This document shows positions 10,722 through 22,848 of a DNA stretch of 64,000 nucleotides, piece by piece. Each line of letters begins with the position of its first letter. Position 1 is the stretch's first letter. Made by a program: the position numbers and the translations under genes. The stretch comes from Drosophila miranda (Eukaryota > Arthropoda > Insecta > Diptera > Drosophilidae). The notes under the pieces were generated by a model. It was not told the origin of the DNA, made no database searches, and saw nothing but the letters and a program-made list of their open reading frames with translations. The stretch is from contig NW_022881665.1 in the NCBI RefSeq assembly GCF_003369915.1, forward strand, positions 686,285 to 750,284, written 5' to 3'.

Positions 10722-11470
10722 CCCTTACGTACGAAGGGGGGTCAAAAGAAAACGAAAATTTTGGAAAAGTGGCGATTTATTTCTCAACATAGTTCTCGTT
10801 TAGGTCGATGCATTTGACCCAGCTATGTTCCAACTCCTTTAACCCATAAGTTTTCTCGAGGTCTGCAAAGTAGGCCTCCGTTCCGGCGATGACCTCCTCA
10901 GTCGAATCAACTTTCTGTCCGGCGAGTGACTTGTCAGGAAATTAAAAAAGTCATACGGGCCAAATCTGGATACAACGGTGGATGGGGCAGCAGTTAGTAA
11001 TGCAATTCGACCGATTCGCCATGGCGATAGCGGAGGTGTGAGATGGTGCGTTGTCATGGTGGAGAGTTATTTTTTCTTCGCCAAATGGGGCCGATTTGTC
11101 GGTATATTATTTGGTACAGTAGAACGCTCTGATCGTTTTGCCCAGCTTTCTCATGTCCAAAATTTCATGCAGGATATGACCCACGCGTTCTTTTGAGATG
11201 CCTTGAGATCGCGATCTGCCAATACGAGATCGTGATTTTTGTTACGTTTTCCTCCGTGGTAGCCATTTTCGGGGCCCCTGGACGAGGCTCATCGCTAAAC
11301 TCGCTAAACTAATTTTTTGACGGTCGCCATCGAAGGAGAAGAGTCACCGTACACAGCATCCAGCTTTCTTTGATTTCGCTGCGCGATTTCCAAAAATAAG
11401 TATCGAAACACCGACCGATATTGCTATTTTTCCATTTTTATAAAATCAGCAGACAAGCCCGCTTCCACAC
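10722..11470 (-). pseudogene. mariner transposase remnant, unit B1
   Basis: Same internally deleted element: start region near 11435, stop at 10777-10779. It shares the central deletion with unit A1, so the deletion predates the array duplication. The minus strand keeps MTTHHLTPPLSPW (the HDNAP.H box read out of frame) at 10990-11057. Confidence 0.85.
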
Positions 11471-12357
11471 GTGGTAAAAAAAAAAACTATGAGTTTGATT
11501 CGGCTAAAATTTTAGCAGTAGCCGTCTAAAAGAATGATGAAGAACGGTGAGGCTATGTACCTATCAGACCACCCTCGCATATACTGTATGGAGCAGATGA
11601 CAGCCGTATGCTCTCTCTCTCTCTCTGTCTTTTGGTACCTCTGTAGAGGTAACAGAGCTCTGTTAGCAAAAGGCTCGATTTTAATTTCTATACTTTAATT
11701 TATTTTTGCACTGCGTTTATCTCCTTTCTACCTACTGACTTTATGAAGTGTAATGGAAACACGGGCAGTAGCATACTTTAGAAGTTACATGTTGTACTTA
11801 TATTCTGAGAAATTATATGTAAGTCATCTTTCACCAGGTCTATTCACATCTTCAAGTCGATTTCCGCTTCTCTTAGAAGTAGCGAATAGCTTCCAGTAAC
11901 TATTTGTTATCTTGGTTCTAAAGTTCCATGAGTACATGTCACTCAAATTTTCCAGTCGAATCATCATCAATGGATTCCTCAGTATCAATCTTCTCTGAAA
12001 TCGCCTTCAAAGTCTTCCTGATTCCCGTTTTGACGATGCCTGATCATTGCGGATGCCTTGTTTTATTTATTATTAATAATTATTTTAATGTACTATAATA
12101 ATACAACTATTAAAGGAAACAAAAGAAATTGTGTGAAACTAATGATAATTCGTAACTGCTATGGCAGTTGTATTGTATTAATGATTTCATTCACGGTCAA
12201 ATTAGATCAATAAATAAATTAGATCTATGTTCGGAAGGTATGATAACTATTTTACATGTATTTCATGGATGTATTTCTTAATGCTGAAATTCAGGTCTCT
12301 TCTTTCTCTTTTTCAGTTCAGGGATTCTATTTCTTCAATGAAAATTTGATTAATTGC
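11471..12357 (-). other. 3' flank of EXD1-like copy 2
   Basis: Same as 4561-5385 plus insertions near 11545 and 11611. The AATAAA signal is kept, and the 36-codon ORF is broken (caaagtc and gatgcctg lose one base each). Confidence 0.4.
11611..11682. repeat. CT microsatellite and stem-loop insertion, private to unit B1
   Basis: Replaces the sequence tgtcaatt of the other units. It starts with an eight-fold CT run, then carries tacctctgtagaggta (6-bp stem, 4-base loop) and a near-palindromic aacagagctctgtt. Another private change, cggtgaggctatgtacctat, sits at about 11545-11565. Confidence 0.6.
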
Positions 12358-12726
12358 TTATATTTCTGCATGATCACTTTCATAGGCCACCGGCAGAGAG
12401 CCTACGGCTGAATTGTAGTACGCATCGATGTATTGGAAGCCAAATCGACTTTTGGGACCCATATAAGGTGCCACATCGTACCATTTCGGAAACGGCAGAA
12501 GCTTTGACTTAAATGTAGCAGACATGCGTTGCATCCCTGCACAAATGTGGCAAAGGTCAGCGGTCGTGCATTTGGTGCTGCAGTATGGCCATCCTGGCCA
12601 GAAAACGAAACTGGTCCCCGCTCAACGGGCGTGCTGTGAAAAGTTGGCGAGACTCACTTACCTGCAGTGAGGAATCGGATAATTAACGGATAACTAATTT
12701 CACTTTTGGTATGGCACTTACCCCGG
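12358..12726 (-). pseudogene. EXD1-like gene, copy 2 (exon 2 only)
   Basis: Exon 2 is 12661-12358 and the 60-bp intron 12721-12662. Only about five bases of exon 1 (12722-12726) remain before the sequence jumps to spacer at a shared cggt. Promoter, start codon and most of the domain are therefore lost. Its C-terminal half is informative: here TFKSKLLPFPKWYDVAPYMG reads through the part that is frameshifted in copies 1 and 3. Two missing c bases (12549, 12560) break the frame elsewhere. Confidence 0.75.
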
Positions 12727-12843
12727 TTACACTATTATGTACATGTATATGTATATGTACACCTAAAATACAAGCTTGAACATGCAACAAATTATAAAAA
12801 AAAACACACTAAAAAATAGGCTACAAATAAAACAGCACATACA

Positions 12844-13114
12844 TACATAGATATATAGATATTATAATTGTGTCCTTATTTCATCTCATTCGCTATCACT
12901 CGAATCCCAAGTTTTTGTCTTAACGATATTCATTAGACTGAATACCCGTTCAATCACAGCATTTGACCACGGAAGACTTAAAATTACAATGGCAAATAAA
13001 GCGATTTCTTCAAAAGGTTTGTTTTTTGCCAGCATCTTTATAAGTCAGTATGTACTTCTGACCAAACTTTATAGTGTCATCTGTACTTTCCCAAGGGACT
13101 AAGTACAAGGGACA
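12844..13114 (-). mobile_element. hAT transposase C-terminal fragment, unit B2
   Basis: Third copy, with the B-type Ser-Leu variant and several homopolymer length changes (gttttttgcc, aagtttttgtc) that break the frame. Confidence 0.72.
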
Positions 13115-13617
13115 AGTAAAATTAAAAAAAGGCTAGCTTTAAGGCTATAAGAATTTGCATAATTTTTAAGCATATCCGCTTTCAAAAAAAGCTAGATCTA
13201 GCCTTAAATAGGCTAAAACTTTGCGAAGAGGCCAGCCCATAAATATAACGACAACGGTGAACGAAAGACGAAAAAACCACGACGGGAACGCTAGAGTGTG
13301 TTCACAAAACTTAACGACGTAAAAGAAAAAGACATATTTATCCCAAATTTACCAAACATTAAGTAAAAATTAGCTATTAAAACTCAAATAAATAAAGAAA
13401 GCACATGATTTTGATTTTTCAACCAGGCTTTAACATAATATCCAAATCTGACAATGAACTTGAAAAGCATGCAATGAATTTAGCGAGAAAATGCTACTGA
13501 ACCAAGTCCAGGAAAAGTGTCAAGTAAAGTGCAAACAAAAACTTTGAAAAAATTGATCATTTTGAAATTCTTTAATACATTCATAAAATTACAAAAATAT
13601 CTAAATTGCTGAAAGGA

Positions 13618-13733
13618 TATTTTTAACCATTCCTGTTACATCAGCAGAGCGTTCATTTAGCAATCTAAAGTTAGTTAGGAATTACTTATGATCTTCAATG
13701 GGATAGAGGAGACTTAACAGTCTCAATTTTTTG
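13618..13733 (+). mobile_element. Second hAT lineage, C-terminal fragment, unit B2
   Basis: Same fragment and same two stop codons as in unit B1, hence copied by array duplication rather than inserted twice. Stretch 13267-13618 is its unreadable AT-rich flank. Confidence 0.63.
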
Positions 13734-13734
13734 T

Positions 13735-14147
13735 CGAACGAGTTTTGTGTAACGGATTCTTTAATTATGGAACAAATCTATTTTTCCCTGGGTGCAAACT
13801 TTTCTCGACACGCCGCTGGATGTATGCACGGCATACCTGTACAGTGACCTGAGAAATACAGTGAACATGAAAAACCGCAGGTTTACATTGATGGAGCTCA
13901 TCCAGCTAAAGCTTTGCTGCTGAGAAAGGAAATATGCGGATTGAAGCAGTCAGAAAGGATGGAATTCTAAACTCAATGGCGTCCTTATTTCTTTGGGCTT
14001 TGTTGCTGTGATAAGCGCCTTGACTCTACAGCAGATAGGCAACTTTTCGTTAAACCTGGTGTATGCCAGTCTTGAACGGACCCGCTCAGTATCAGTCGGC
14101 TATTCAAAACTTTGCCTTTAAAATCTAAGGAAAACAAAGTTGAAAGA
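13735..14147 (+). mobile_element. Ty1/copia reverse-transcriptase fragment, unit B2
   Basis: Second copy of the same RT fragment with the same internal deletion. Indels in runs (ctgggtgc, atgaaaaaccgc, aaggatggaa) disrupt the frame that is open in unit B1. Confidence 0.75.
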
Positions 14148-14152
14148 AAAAA

Positions 14153-15676
14153 AACGAGGGGGAACGTTGTGAGTTGCTGCGGACACCGCAACTCTACAGT
14201 TATAAACCGATACTAAGTCAGTATGGCTCTCCTCCGGCAGACGCGCTAATATTAAACGACACGACAAGGAGTGCGTGCGAGAGAGACAGAAAATCAGTCT
14301 GAGCGTGACGTCGGTGCTGCGTAGCCAGTGCAAATTGATTTGTTCCTTTTGGCTATAAAAATTATCTGATCTGATCCAGATTCAGCAATCTGATATATAT
14401 GATCATTATCTATGATTCTGCGTTTTTAGTTTTCTCAAATGTGCAATATTGTGGATGCAACAGATTTTCGTCCTTTGTGGGGGCGGAAGGGGGTGGGGCG
14501 AAATTCTGAGATATACGTTTTATAGTGAGATCTAACAGAAGTGCGGATACCAAATTTGGTTACTCTAGCCTTAATAGTCGCTGAGATTTGTGGATGCCCC
14601 AGATTTTCGTCCTTTGCGGGGGCGGAAGAGGGTGTGGCGAAATTTGGACACGAAACGGTCAAGGTCGATATCACAGGAGTGTGGATACCAAATGTGGTTG
14701 CTCTGGCTCTTATAGGTTCTGAAATCCTTGAACTCATATTTTGCAATTGGCAAAACCGACCACGAAACCTGTGTGTTAGAGAGAGACAGCGAGAAAGAAT
14801 GAAATTGTTTTCTTGATTCTGGCTATAATAATTATACGATCTGGTTGAGATTTTACATTCTAAAACATATAGGGTATAAAAAAACAAACGGTATTCCAAG
14901 GAAAATAAATGTGGTAAAATGTGAAAGCTCCAAAACTATCAGATAAAGTCGGTTTGGTAATCATTATTTTTATACCGATACTCAAAATGAGTATTGGGTA
15001 TATTAGATTTGTGGTAAAAGTGGATGTGTGTAACGTCAGAAGGAATCGTTTCCGACCCATAAAGTATATTATTCTTGATCAGCATCAATAGCCGAGTCGA
15101 TTGAGCCATGTCTGTCTGTCCGTCTGTCCGTCTGTCCGTCCCCTTCAGCGCTAGTGCTCAAGACTATAAGAGCGAGAGCAACGATGTTTTGGATCCAGAC
15201 TTCTGTGATATGTCACTGCTACAAGAATATTTCAAAACTTTGCCCGCCCACTTCCGCCCCCACAAAGGGCGAAAATCTGTGGCATCCACAATTTCGACGA
15301 TACGAGAAAACTAAAAACGCAGAATCGTAGAGAATGACCATAGCTTTTAGACTGCAGAATATGAATTGGATCGTATTACTATTATAGCCAGCATCAAGAG
15401 AACAATTTCATTTTGTCTCGCCCTGTCTCTCTTTAACACACACGTAGCATAGCCGGCTTTGCTTAGAGTAAAACATTAGCGCCTAGATCTCAGAGACTAT
15501 AAAAGCTAGAGCAACCAAATTTGGTATCCACACTCCTAATATATCGGACCGAGTTTGTTTCAAAATTTCGCCACACCCCTTCGCCCCCGCAAAGGACGAA
15601 ATCTGGGGATATTCACAAATCTCAGAGACTATTAAGGCTAGAGTAACCAAATTTGGTATCCGCACTCCTGTTAGAT
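14153..15676. mobile_element. DINE-1-like element, unit B2 (one arm only)
   Basis: B-type structure as in unit B1 with the same right boundary (cactcctgttagat joined to gtttagtac), so both B units share one rearrangement event. Many single-base deletions in homopolymers, for example gcgctagtgctcaaga near 15148. Confidence 0.68.
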
Positions 15677-16560
15677 GTTTAGTACAAAAGATGGGGCTCA
15701 TCCAATTTTAAATTTTCATATTGATAGCAATAAACATGTGGTCGCGAACGTACGAGAACTAGAAGTCGACTTAGGCTTAATCTGGTCAAATCTAAAATCT
15801 TCCAACGGAACAGAAAATTCTAAGCAATTAATTTATTTGAAAGGGCATTAATGAAGGTTTCTATCCAGAAAATTGATCTTCTGCTAATAGACTTTCAGAT
15901 CAGCGTTAATGCAATTATATGCCAATTGGTTAAACTAGTTCAGTTTCAATCAATAAAAAAAAAAATAGTATCGGGACAAAATGATATGAAAATGTATTTT
16001 TACTGTCCTTAAGTTTTTGGCCTTAGTTTTCATTTTCACGGAAATGCCCAGATACGTATATATTCTATTAAAATATATATATTAAGTGAATATAATGAAC
16101 GCTGAGCTATGAGTTGGTCTTTGCAGATTGTCGGGTACAGATACTGCTTTCTGATGCGAATGCCAAAAAAGAATGAAACTGTACGTCGCACTTGGAGACC
16201 CAAATAGACAATTCTTCTGCCATAATCAAACTGGAGTGTGATCTGGAGGATAAGTCCAGACCTCCGTCCCGGGGACCCTCTGTTCAGCCCTTAACTCACC
16301 ATTTCGTAAAATAATATACGACGCTTATCAAGAGGATTAGTTAATATTTGACGTCCTCCACTGTGGTGAGGACATGCACTTTTTCATCTCGCTCTCTCGG
16401 AATTTCAGTACCAGTTGCCCTATCAGGAATCCCAGCTGCTTTACTAGAAGGACGAAAGTGGTGCCACTCTGCATTAAATCTTCCCTAAACTCAACGACCA
16501 TAGAAAACCTGTTTTCAATTTAGCAGGCAAAACAGGAGTCTTCGGCCTTCGAAGATCTCC
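15677..16560. other. Unassigned spacer, unit B2
   Basis: Same content as 9845-10721. It is unusually rich in single-base deletions (for example agtgaatataatgaacgctgag near 16085), so no frame stays open. Confidence 0.5.
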
Positions 16561-17305
16561 CTTACGTACGAAGGGGTCAAAAGAAAAACGAATTTTGAAA
16601 AGTGGCGATTTATTTCTCAACATAGTCTTCGTTTAGTCGATACATTGACCCAGCTATGTTCCAACTCTTTAACCCATAAGTTTTCTCGAGGTCTGCAAGT
16701 AGGCCTCCGTTCCGGCGATGACCTCTCAGTCGAATCAAATTTTTGTCCGGAGTGACTTGTCAGGAAATAAAAAAAGTCATACGGGGCCAAATCTGGATAC
16801 AACGGTGGATGGGGCAGCAGTTAGTAATGCAATTCGACCGATTCGGCCATGGCGATAGCGGAGGTGTGAGATGGTGCGTTGTCATGGTGGAAGAGTTATT
16901 TTTTCTTCGCCAAATGGGGCCGATTTGTCGGTATATTATTTGGTACAGTAGAACGCTCTGATCGTTTTGCCCAGCTTTCTCATGTCCAAAATTTCATGCA
17001 GGATATGACCCACGCGTTCTTTTGAGATGCCTTGAGATCGGCGATCTGCCAATACGAGATCGTGGATTTTTGTTACGTTTTCCTCCGTGGTAGCCATTTT
17101 CGGGGCCCCTGGACGAGGCTCATCGCTAAACTCGCTAAACTAATTTTTGACGGTCGCCATCGAAGGAGAAGAGTCACCGTACACAGCATCCCAGCTTTCT
17201 TTGATTTCGCTGCGCGATTTCCAAAAATAAGTATCGAAACACCGACCGATATTGCTATTTTTCCATTTTTATAAAATCAGCAGACAAGCCCGCTTCCACA
17301 CGTGG
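16561..17305 (-). pseudogene. mariner transposase remnant, unit B2
   Basis: Start region near 17266, stop at 16610-16612. In this copy YPDLAPYDFF is read in one frame (16617-16802). Same central deletion. Confidence 0.85.
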
Positions 17306-18110
17306 TAAAAAAAAAAAAACTATGAGTTTGTTTCGGCTAAAATTTTAGCAGTAGCCGTCTAAAAGAATGATGAAGAAGACCACCCTCGCATATACTGTAT
17401 GGAGCAGATGACAGCCGTATGCTGTCAATTAATTTCTATACTTTAATTTATTTTTGCACTGCGTTTATCTCCTTTCTACCTACTGACTTTATGAAGTGTA
17501 ATGGAACACGGGCAGTAGCATACTTTAGAAGTTACATGTTGTACTTATATTCTGAGAAATTATATGTAAGTCATCTTTCACCAGGTCTATTCACATCTTC
17601 AAGTCGATTTCCGCTTCTCTTAGAAGTAGCCGAATAGCTTCCAGTAACTATTTGTTATCTTGGTTCTAAAGTTCCATGAGTACATGTCACTCAAATTTTC
17701 CAGTCGAATCATCATCAATGGATTCCTCAGTATCAATCTTCTCTGAAATCGCCTTCAAAAGTCTTCCTGATTCCCGTTTTTGACGATGGCCTGATCATTG
17801 CGGATGCCTTGTTTTATTTATTATTAATAATTATTTTAATGTACTATAATAATACAACTATTAAGGAAACAAAAGAAATTGTGTGAAACTAATGATAATT
17901 CGTAACTGCCTATGGCAGTTGTATTGTATTAATGATTTCATTCAACGGTCAAATTAGATCAATAAATCAAATTAGATCTATGTTCGGAAGGTATGATAAC
18001 TATTTTACATGTATTTCATGGATGTATTTCTTAATGCTGAAATTCAGGTCTCTTCTTTCTCTTTTTCAGTTCAGGGATTCTATTTCTTCAATGAAAATTT
18101 GATTAATTGC
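17306..18110 (-). other. 3' flank of EXD1-like copy 3
   Basis: Matches the flank of copy 1 without the insertions of unit B1. One extra t near 17781 breaks the 36-codon ORF. Confidence 0.4.
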
Positions 18111-19026
18111 TTATATTTCTGCATGATCACTTTCATAGGCCACCGGCAGAGAGCCTACGGCTGAATTGTAATACGCATCGATGTATTGGAAGCCAAATCG
18201 ACTTTTGGGACCATATAAGGTGCCACATCGTACCATTTCGGAAACGGCAGAAGCTTTGACTAAATGTAGCAGACATGCGTTGCATCCCTGCACAAATGTG
18301 GCCAAAGTCAGCCGGTCGTGCATTTGGTGCTGCAGTATGGCCATCCTGGCCAGAAAACGAAAACTGGTCCCCGCTCAACGGGCGTGCTGTGAAAAGTTGG
18401 CGAGACTCACTTACCTGCAGTGAGGAATCGGATAATCAACGGATAACTAATTTCACTTTTGGTATGGCACTTACCCCGGTGACCTCGTCGCAGAGCAGTT
18501 CCCTTAGGGGAATATTAAGCACTGACGAAATCGCTTCTGGCAATGAGCAGGCACTTTTATCTTGCCGGGCTACGCACAGAGCCACAAATGTGTCGCTCAA
18601 TCCAGTCAGTTTAATTTGGTGCTTATAGAACAGCTGATCGGTAATACGATGACTATAGTGCACCACTTTTCTCGGATATTTAGCCTCCAGCAGCTTTTTC
18701 AACTCGGGAAAAAAGGCGCCAGTGCCTGGATATCGAACACATATGTCTGATTGGCCGTGGCCACCACTAGCACCGCTACGGGTCTGTGGCGTCCATATAA
18801 ACTAGGCTCCGCAATCACTGATATGCTCAACTGATCTCGCATATCGTTAAGTGCTTTGTGATAAGCCGCGTCTGCCTGCATGCTGTATGTATACGATTCG
18901 ATTAAGCTTCCTTTCCAGCGAGCTCAACTCGTGGCTCATTAGAGGAAAAATTGTTTTCCCACGCGACGGGCTGATCTCCTCAGCCGTCTTAAAGGACGCT
19001 ACACTATCATCATCGCTATCCGCCAT
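18111..19026 (-). CDS. EXD1-like gene, copy 3 (two exons, apparent frameshifts)
   Basis: Exon 1 19026-18475 is 552 bp as in copy 1 but has a compensating pair of indels: an extra a in ctgcatgctg near 18880 and a missing c in ggcgcc near 18720. The intron is 18474-18415 with the same splice sites, and exon 2 is 18414-18111 (two bases short). The residues PKSRFGFQYIDAYYNSAVGS and LPVAYESDHAEI are read cleanly near the C-terminus. The intact promoter-like block lies upstream at 19353-19600. With run-length errors corrected this copy would encode the same ~285-residue protein as copy 1. Function as for copy 1. Confidence 0.68.
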
Positions 19027-19352
19027 TTTTTTCTAGGAATAATAAGGAAAGTTGTATGGAGTGTTTGAAGTCAAAAACGTGCATTTCTATTGCTGAAGTG
19101 TAAGAAAAATTATTTTTCCATGCTTACCAAAGATTGATATTATAGGTGAAAAAATAAGTTACTAGGCGTTTGTCTATGACATCTATTAGTATTGGTTACG
19201 AGTTAGTCCTTTATAGTTGTATGATAATGTTTTTATAGCAAAAGATTAAACACTTTGTGTACAAAGAAGTACATATGGCGCGCATGGCCAAAAGATACCG
19301 CACACAGAACTAACCGCAGTGTCAAACGCATTAGGAAATTCAGTCACCGTTT

Positions 19353-19600
19353 AATCGATATATCGAGTCGGTATTTTGCATGGACCACCAACAGATGGAG
19401 CCGCCTTGGTAGGTGTAGAATTCATGTAAAAATCAGCTAAATAGCCTTACTTTGAAATCAAATTATACATAAATTTGTTGAAAACTAATAAATAGAAAAG
19501 TTAACTTTTGGGCGTCGTATCTTAAGCGCAGTATTTAGATCTGGAAACAGTTTTGCTAGCAAAACGTGCCATATATTTTGCTAGCGCAAGAGTGTGACCA
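19353..19600 (-). promoter_or_regulatory. Promoter-like block upstream of EXD1-like copy 3
   Basis: TGGTCACACT at 19591-19600 and AATCGATA at 19353-19360 on the flank of the copy starting at 19026. Apart from one inserted base near 19283 it matches the other copies, so copy 3 keeps the same presumed promoter, unlike truncated copy 2. Confidence 0.55.
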
Positions 19601-19732
19601 GGTGTGCATGCCCTACGGTTACACTATTATGTACATGTATATGTATATGTACACCTAAAATACAAGCTTGAACATGCAACAAAATTATAAAAAAAACACA
19701 CTAAAAAATAGGCTACAAATAAAACAGCACAT

Positions 19733-20003
19733 ACATACATAGATATATAGATATTATAATTGTGTCCTTATTTCATCTCATTCGCTATCACTCGAATCCC
19801 AAGTTTTGTCTTAACGATATTCATTAGAATGAATACCCGTTCAAATCACAGCATTTGACCACGGAAGACTTAAAATTACAATGGCAAATAAAGCGATTTC
19901 TTCAAAAGGTTTGTTTTTGCCAGCATCTTTATAAGTCAGTATGTACTTCTGACCAAAACTTTATAGTGTCATCTGTACTTTCCCAAGGGACTAAGTACAA
20001 GGA
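19733..20003 (-). mobile_element. hAT transposase C-terminal fragment, unit A2
   Basis: Fourth copy with the A-type variant (cattagaatgaat). One extra a in gttcaaatcac shifts the frame relative to unit A1. Confidence 0.72.
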
Positions 20004-20162
20004 CAAGTAAAATTAAAAAAAGGCTAGATTTAAGGATATAAGAATTTGCATAATTTTTAAGCATATCCGCTTTCAAAAAAGCTAGATCTAGCCTTAAATA
20101 GGCTAAAACTTTGCGAAGAGGCCAGCCCATAAATTATACCGACAACGGTGAACGAAAGACGA

Positions 20163-21596
20163 AACGAGGTGGAACGTTGTGAGTTGCTGCGGACACCGCA
20201 ACTCTACAGTTATACCCGATACTAAGTCAGTATGGCTCTCCTGCGGCAGACGCCGCTAATATTGAACCACACGACAAAGAGTGCGTGCGAGAGAGACAGA
20301 AAATCAGTCTGAGCGTGACGTCGGGCGCTGCGTAGCCACTGAAAATTGATTTCTTGCTTTTGGCTACAAAATGATCCGATCTGATCCAGATTCAGCAATC
20401 TGATAGATATGGTCATTATCTATGATTCTGCGTTTTTAGTTTTCTCGAATGTGCAATATTGTGGATGCAACAGATTTTCGTCTTTTGTGGGGGCGGAAGG
20501 GGTGGGGCGAAATTCTGAGATATACGTTTTATAGTGAGATCTAACAGAAGTGCGGATACCAAATTTGGTTACTCTAGCTTTAATAGTCGCTGAGATTTGT
20601 GGATGCCCCAGATTTTCGTCCTTTGCGGGGGCGGAAGAGGGTGTGGCGAAATTTGGACACGAAACGGTCAAGGTCGATATCACAGGAGTGTGGATACCAA
20701 ATTTGGTTGCTCTGGCTCTTATAGGTTCTGAGATCCTTGAACTCATATTTTGCAATTGGCAAAACCGACCACGAAACCTGTGTGTTAGAGAGAGACAGAG
20801 CGAGAAAGAATGAAATTGTTTTCTTGATTCTGGCTATAATAATTATACGATCTGGTTGAGATTTTACATTCTAAAACATATAGGGTATAAAAAAACAAAC
20901 GGTATTCCAAGGAAAATAAATGTGGTAAAAATGTGAAAGCTCCAAAACTATCAGATAAAGTCGGTTTGCTAATCATTATTTTTATACCCGATACTCAAAA
21001 TGAGTATTGGGGTATATTAGATTTGTGGTAAAAGTGGATGTGTGTAACGTCCAGAAGGAATCGTTTCCGACCCCATAAAGTATATATATTCTTGATCAGC
21101 ATCAATAGCCGAGTCGATTGAGCCATGTCTGTCTGTCCGTCTGTCCGTCCCCTTCAGCGCCTAGTGCTCAAAGACTATAAGAGCGAGAGCAACGATGTTT
21201 TGGATCCAGACTTCTGTGATATGTCACTGCTACAAGAATATTTCAAACTTCGCCCCGCCACTTCCGCCCCACAAAGGACGAAAATCTTTGGCATCCACAA
21301 TATTGCACATTCGAGAAAACTAAAAACGCAGAGTCATAGATAATGACCATATCTATCAGATTGCTGAATCTGGATCAGATCAGATAATTTTTATAGCCAA
21401 TAGGAACAAATCAACTTGCAGTGGCTACGCAGCGCCCGACGTCACGCTCAGACTGATTTTCTGTCTCTCTCGCACGCACTCTTTGTCATGTCTTTTAATA
21501 TTAGCGGCGTCTGCCGGAGGAGAGCCATACTGACTTAGTATCGGGTATAAATGTAGAGTTGCGGGTGTCCGCAGCAACTCACTGTTCCACCTCGTT
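20163..21596. mobile_element. DINE-1-like palindromic element, unit A2
   Basis: A-type structure with both arms, starting aacgaggtggaac and ending gttccacctcgtt. The gtctgtccg microsatellite (about 21127-21149) is one repeat shorter than in unit A1. Confidence 0.7.
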
Positions 21597-22848
21597 TTTT
21601 TTGATGCTGTGGTTTTTACTTACTTTTGGTTTTACTGAACTTTGCAATTCTGAAAAGCTGATAAATGCAACTATAAATCAGACCAAAACACTTTAAAGTT
21701 TCAGCCTACCGTCTGAAAATTATTAAGCGTTAAAAATTGATTATTTCCAAGGGTTTTTTTTTCCAAATTTAGATTTTTTGAAACTCGGGAAAGTTGCAAA
21801 AGTGATTTTTCTGGGTAGCGTAACATCCACGTAACAAATGATTCGTTTTAGTTTTCATAGATTACTTCTCGGTATATGAATATGGAGTTAAAATTTTAAT
21901 AGCATTTATGCATTATGCATTAATGCATTCGATAGCATTTTGATAGCTCTATGTTTAGTACAAAAGATGGGCTCATCAATTTTAAATTTTCATATTGATA
22001 GCAATAAACATGTGGTCGCGAACGTACGAGAACTAGAAGTCGACTTAGGCTTAATCTGGTAAAATCTAAAAATCTTCCAAACGGAACAGAAAATTCTAAA
22101 GCAATTAATTTATTTGAAAGGGCATTAATGAAGGTTTCTATCCAGAAAATTGATCTTCTGCTAATAGACTTTCAGATCAGCGTTAATGCAATTATATGCC
22201 AATTGGTTAAACTAGTTCAGTTTCAATCAATAAAAAAAAAATAGTATCGGGACAAAATGATATGAAAATGTATTTTTATTGTCCTTAAGTTTTTGGCCTT
22301 AGTTTTCATTTTCACGGAAATGCCCAGATACGTATATATTCTATTTAAAATATATATATTAAGTGACATATAATGAAACGCTAAGCTATGAAGTTGGTCT
22401 TTGCAGATTGTCGGGTACAGATACTGCTTTCTGATGCGAATGCCAAAAAAGAATGAAACTGTACGTCGCACCTTGGAGACCAAATAGACAATTCTTCTGC
22501 CATAATCAAACTGGAGTGTGATCTGGAGGATAAGTCCAGACCTCGTCCCGGGGACCCTCTGTTTCAAGCCCTTAACTCACCATTTCGTAAAAAATAATAT
22601 ACCGACGCTTATCAAGAGGAATTAGTTAATATTTGACGTCCTCCACTGTGGTGAGACCATGCACTTTTTTCATCTCGCTCTCTCGGAATTTCAGTACCAG
22701 TTGCCCTATCAGGAATCCCAGCTGCTTTACTAGAAGGACGAAAGTGGTGCCACTCTGCATTAAATCTTCCCCTAAACTCAACGACCATAGAAAAACCTGT
22801 TTTCAATTTTAGCAGGCAAAACAGGAGTCTTCGGCTTCGGAGATCTCC
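21597..22848. other. Unassigned spacer, unit A2
   Basis: Type A version, including the 360-bp private part (21597-21955). The minus-strand frame over 22612-22869 is the same MKTGFSMVVEFRGRF segment as in unit A1, reading through into the mariner end. No recognised gene. Confidence 0.5.

Larger units (their letters stand above)
6322..12724. repeat. Tandem macro-repeat, unit B1
   Basis: Same order as unit A1, but with ~0.9 kb inserted between the hAT flank and the DINE-1-like arm (about 7437-8323: a second hAT lineage and a copia fragment). It has a longer, non-palindromic right half of the DINE-1-like element (to about 9844) and a private CT-rich insertion near 11611-11682. The unit ends abruptly inside exon 1 of its EXD1-like gene copy. 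Confidence 0.9.
12725..19043. repeat. Tandem macro-repeat, unit B2 (5'-truncated)
   Basis: Starts at ggttacactattatg, equal to position 571 of unit A1, so the promoter-like block is missing. It then follows type B organisation through hAT, second hAT, copia, DINE-1-like and mariner, and ends with an EXD1-like copy that has both exons. It lacks the CT-rich insertion of unit B1. Confidence 0.9.
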
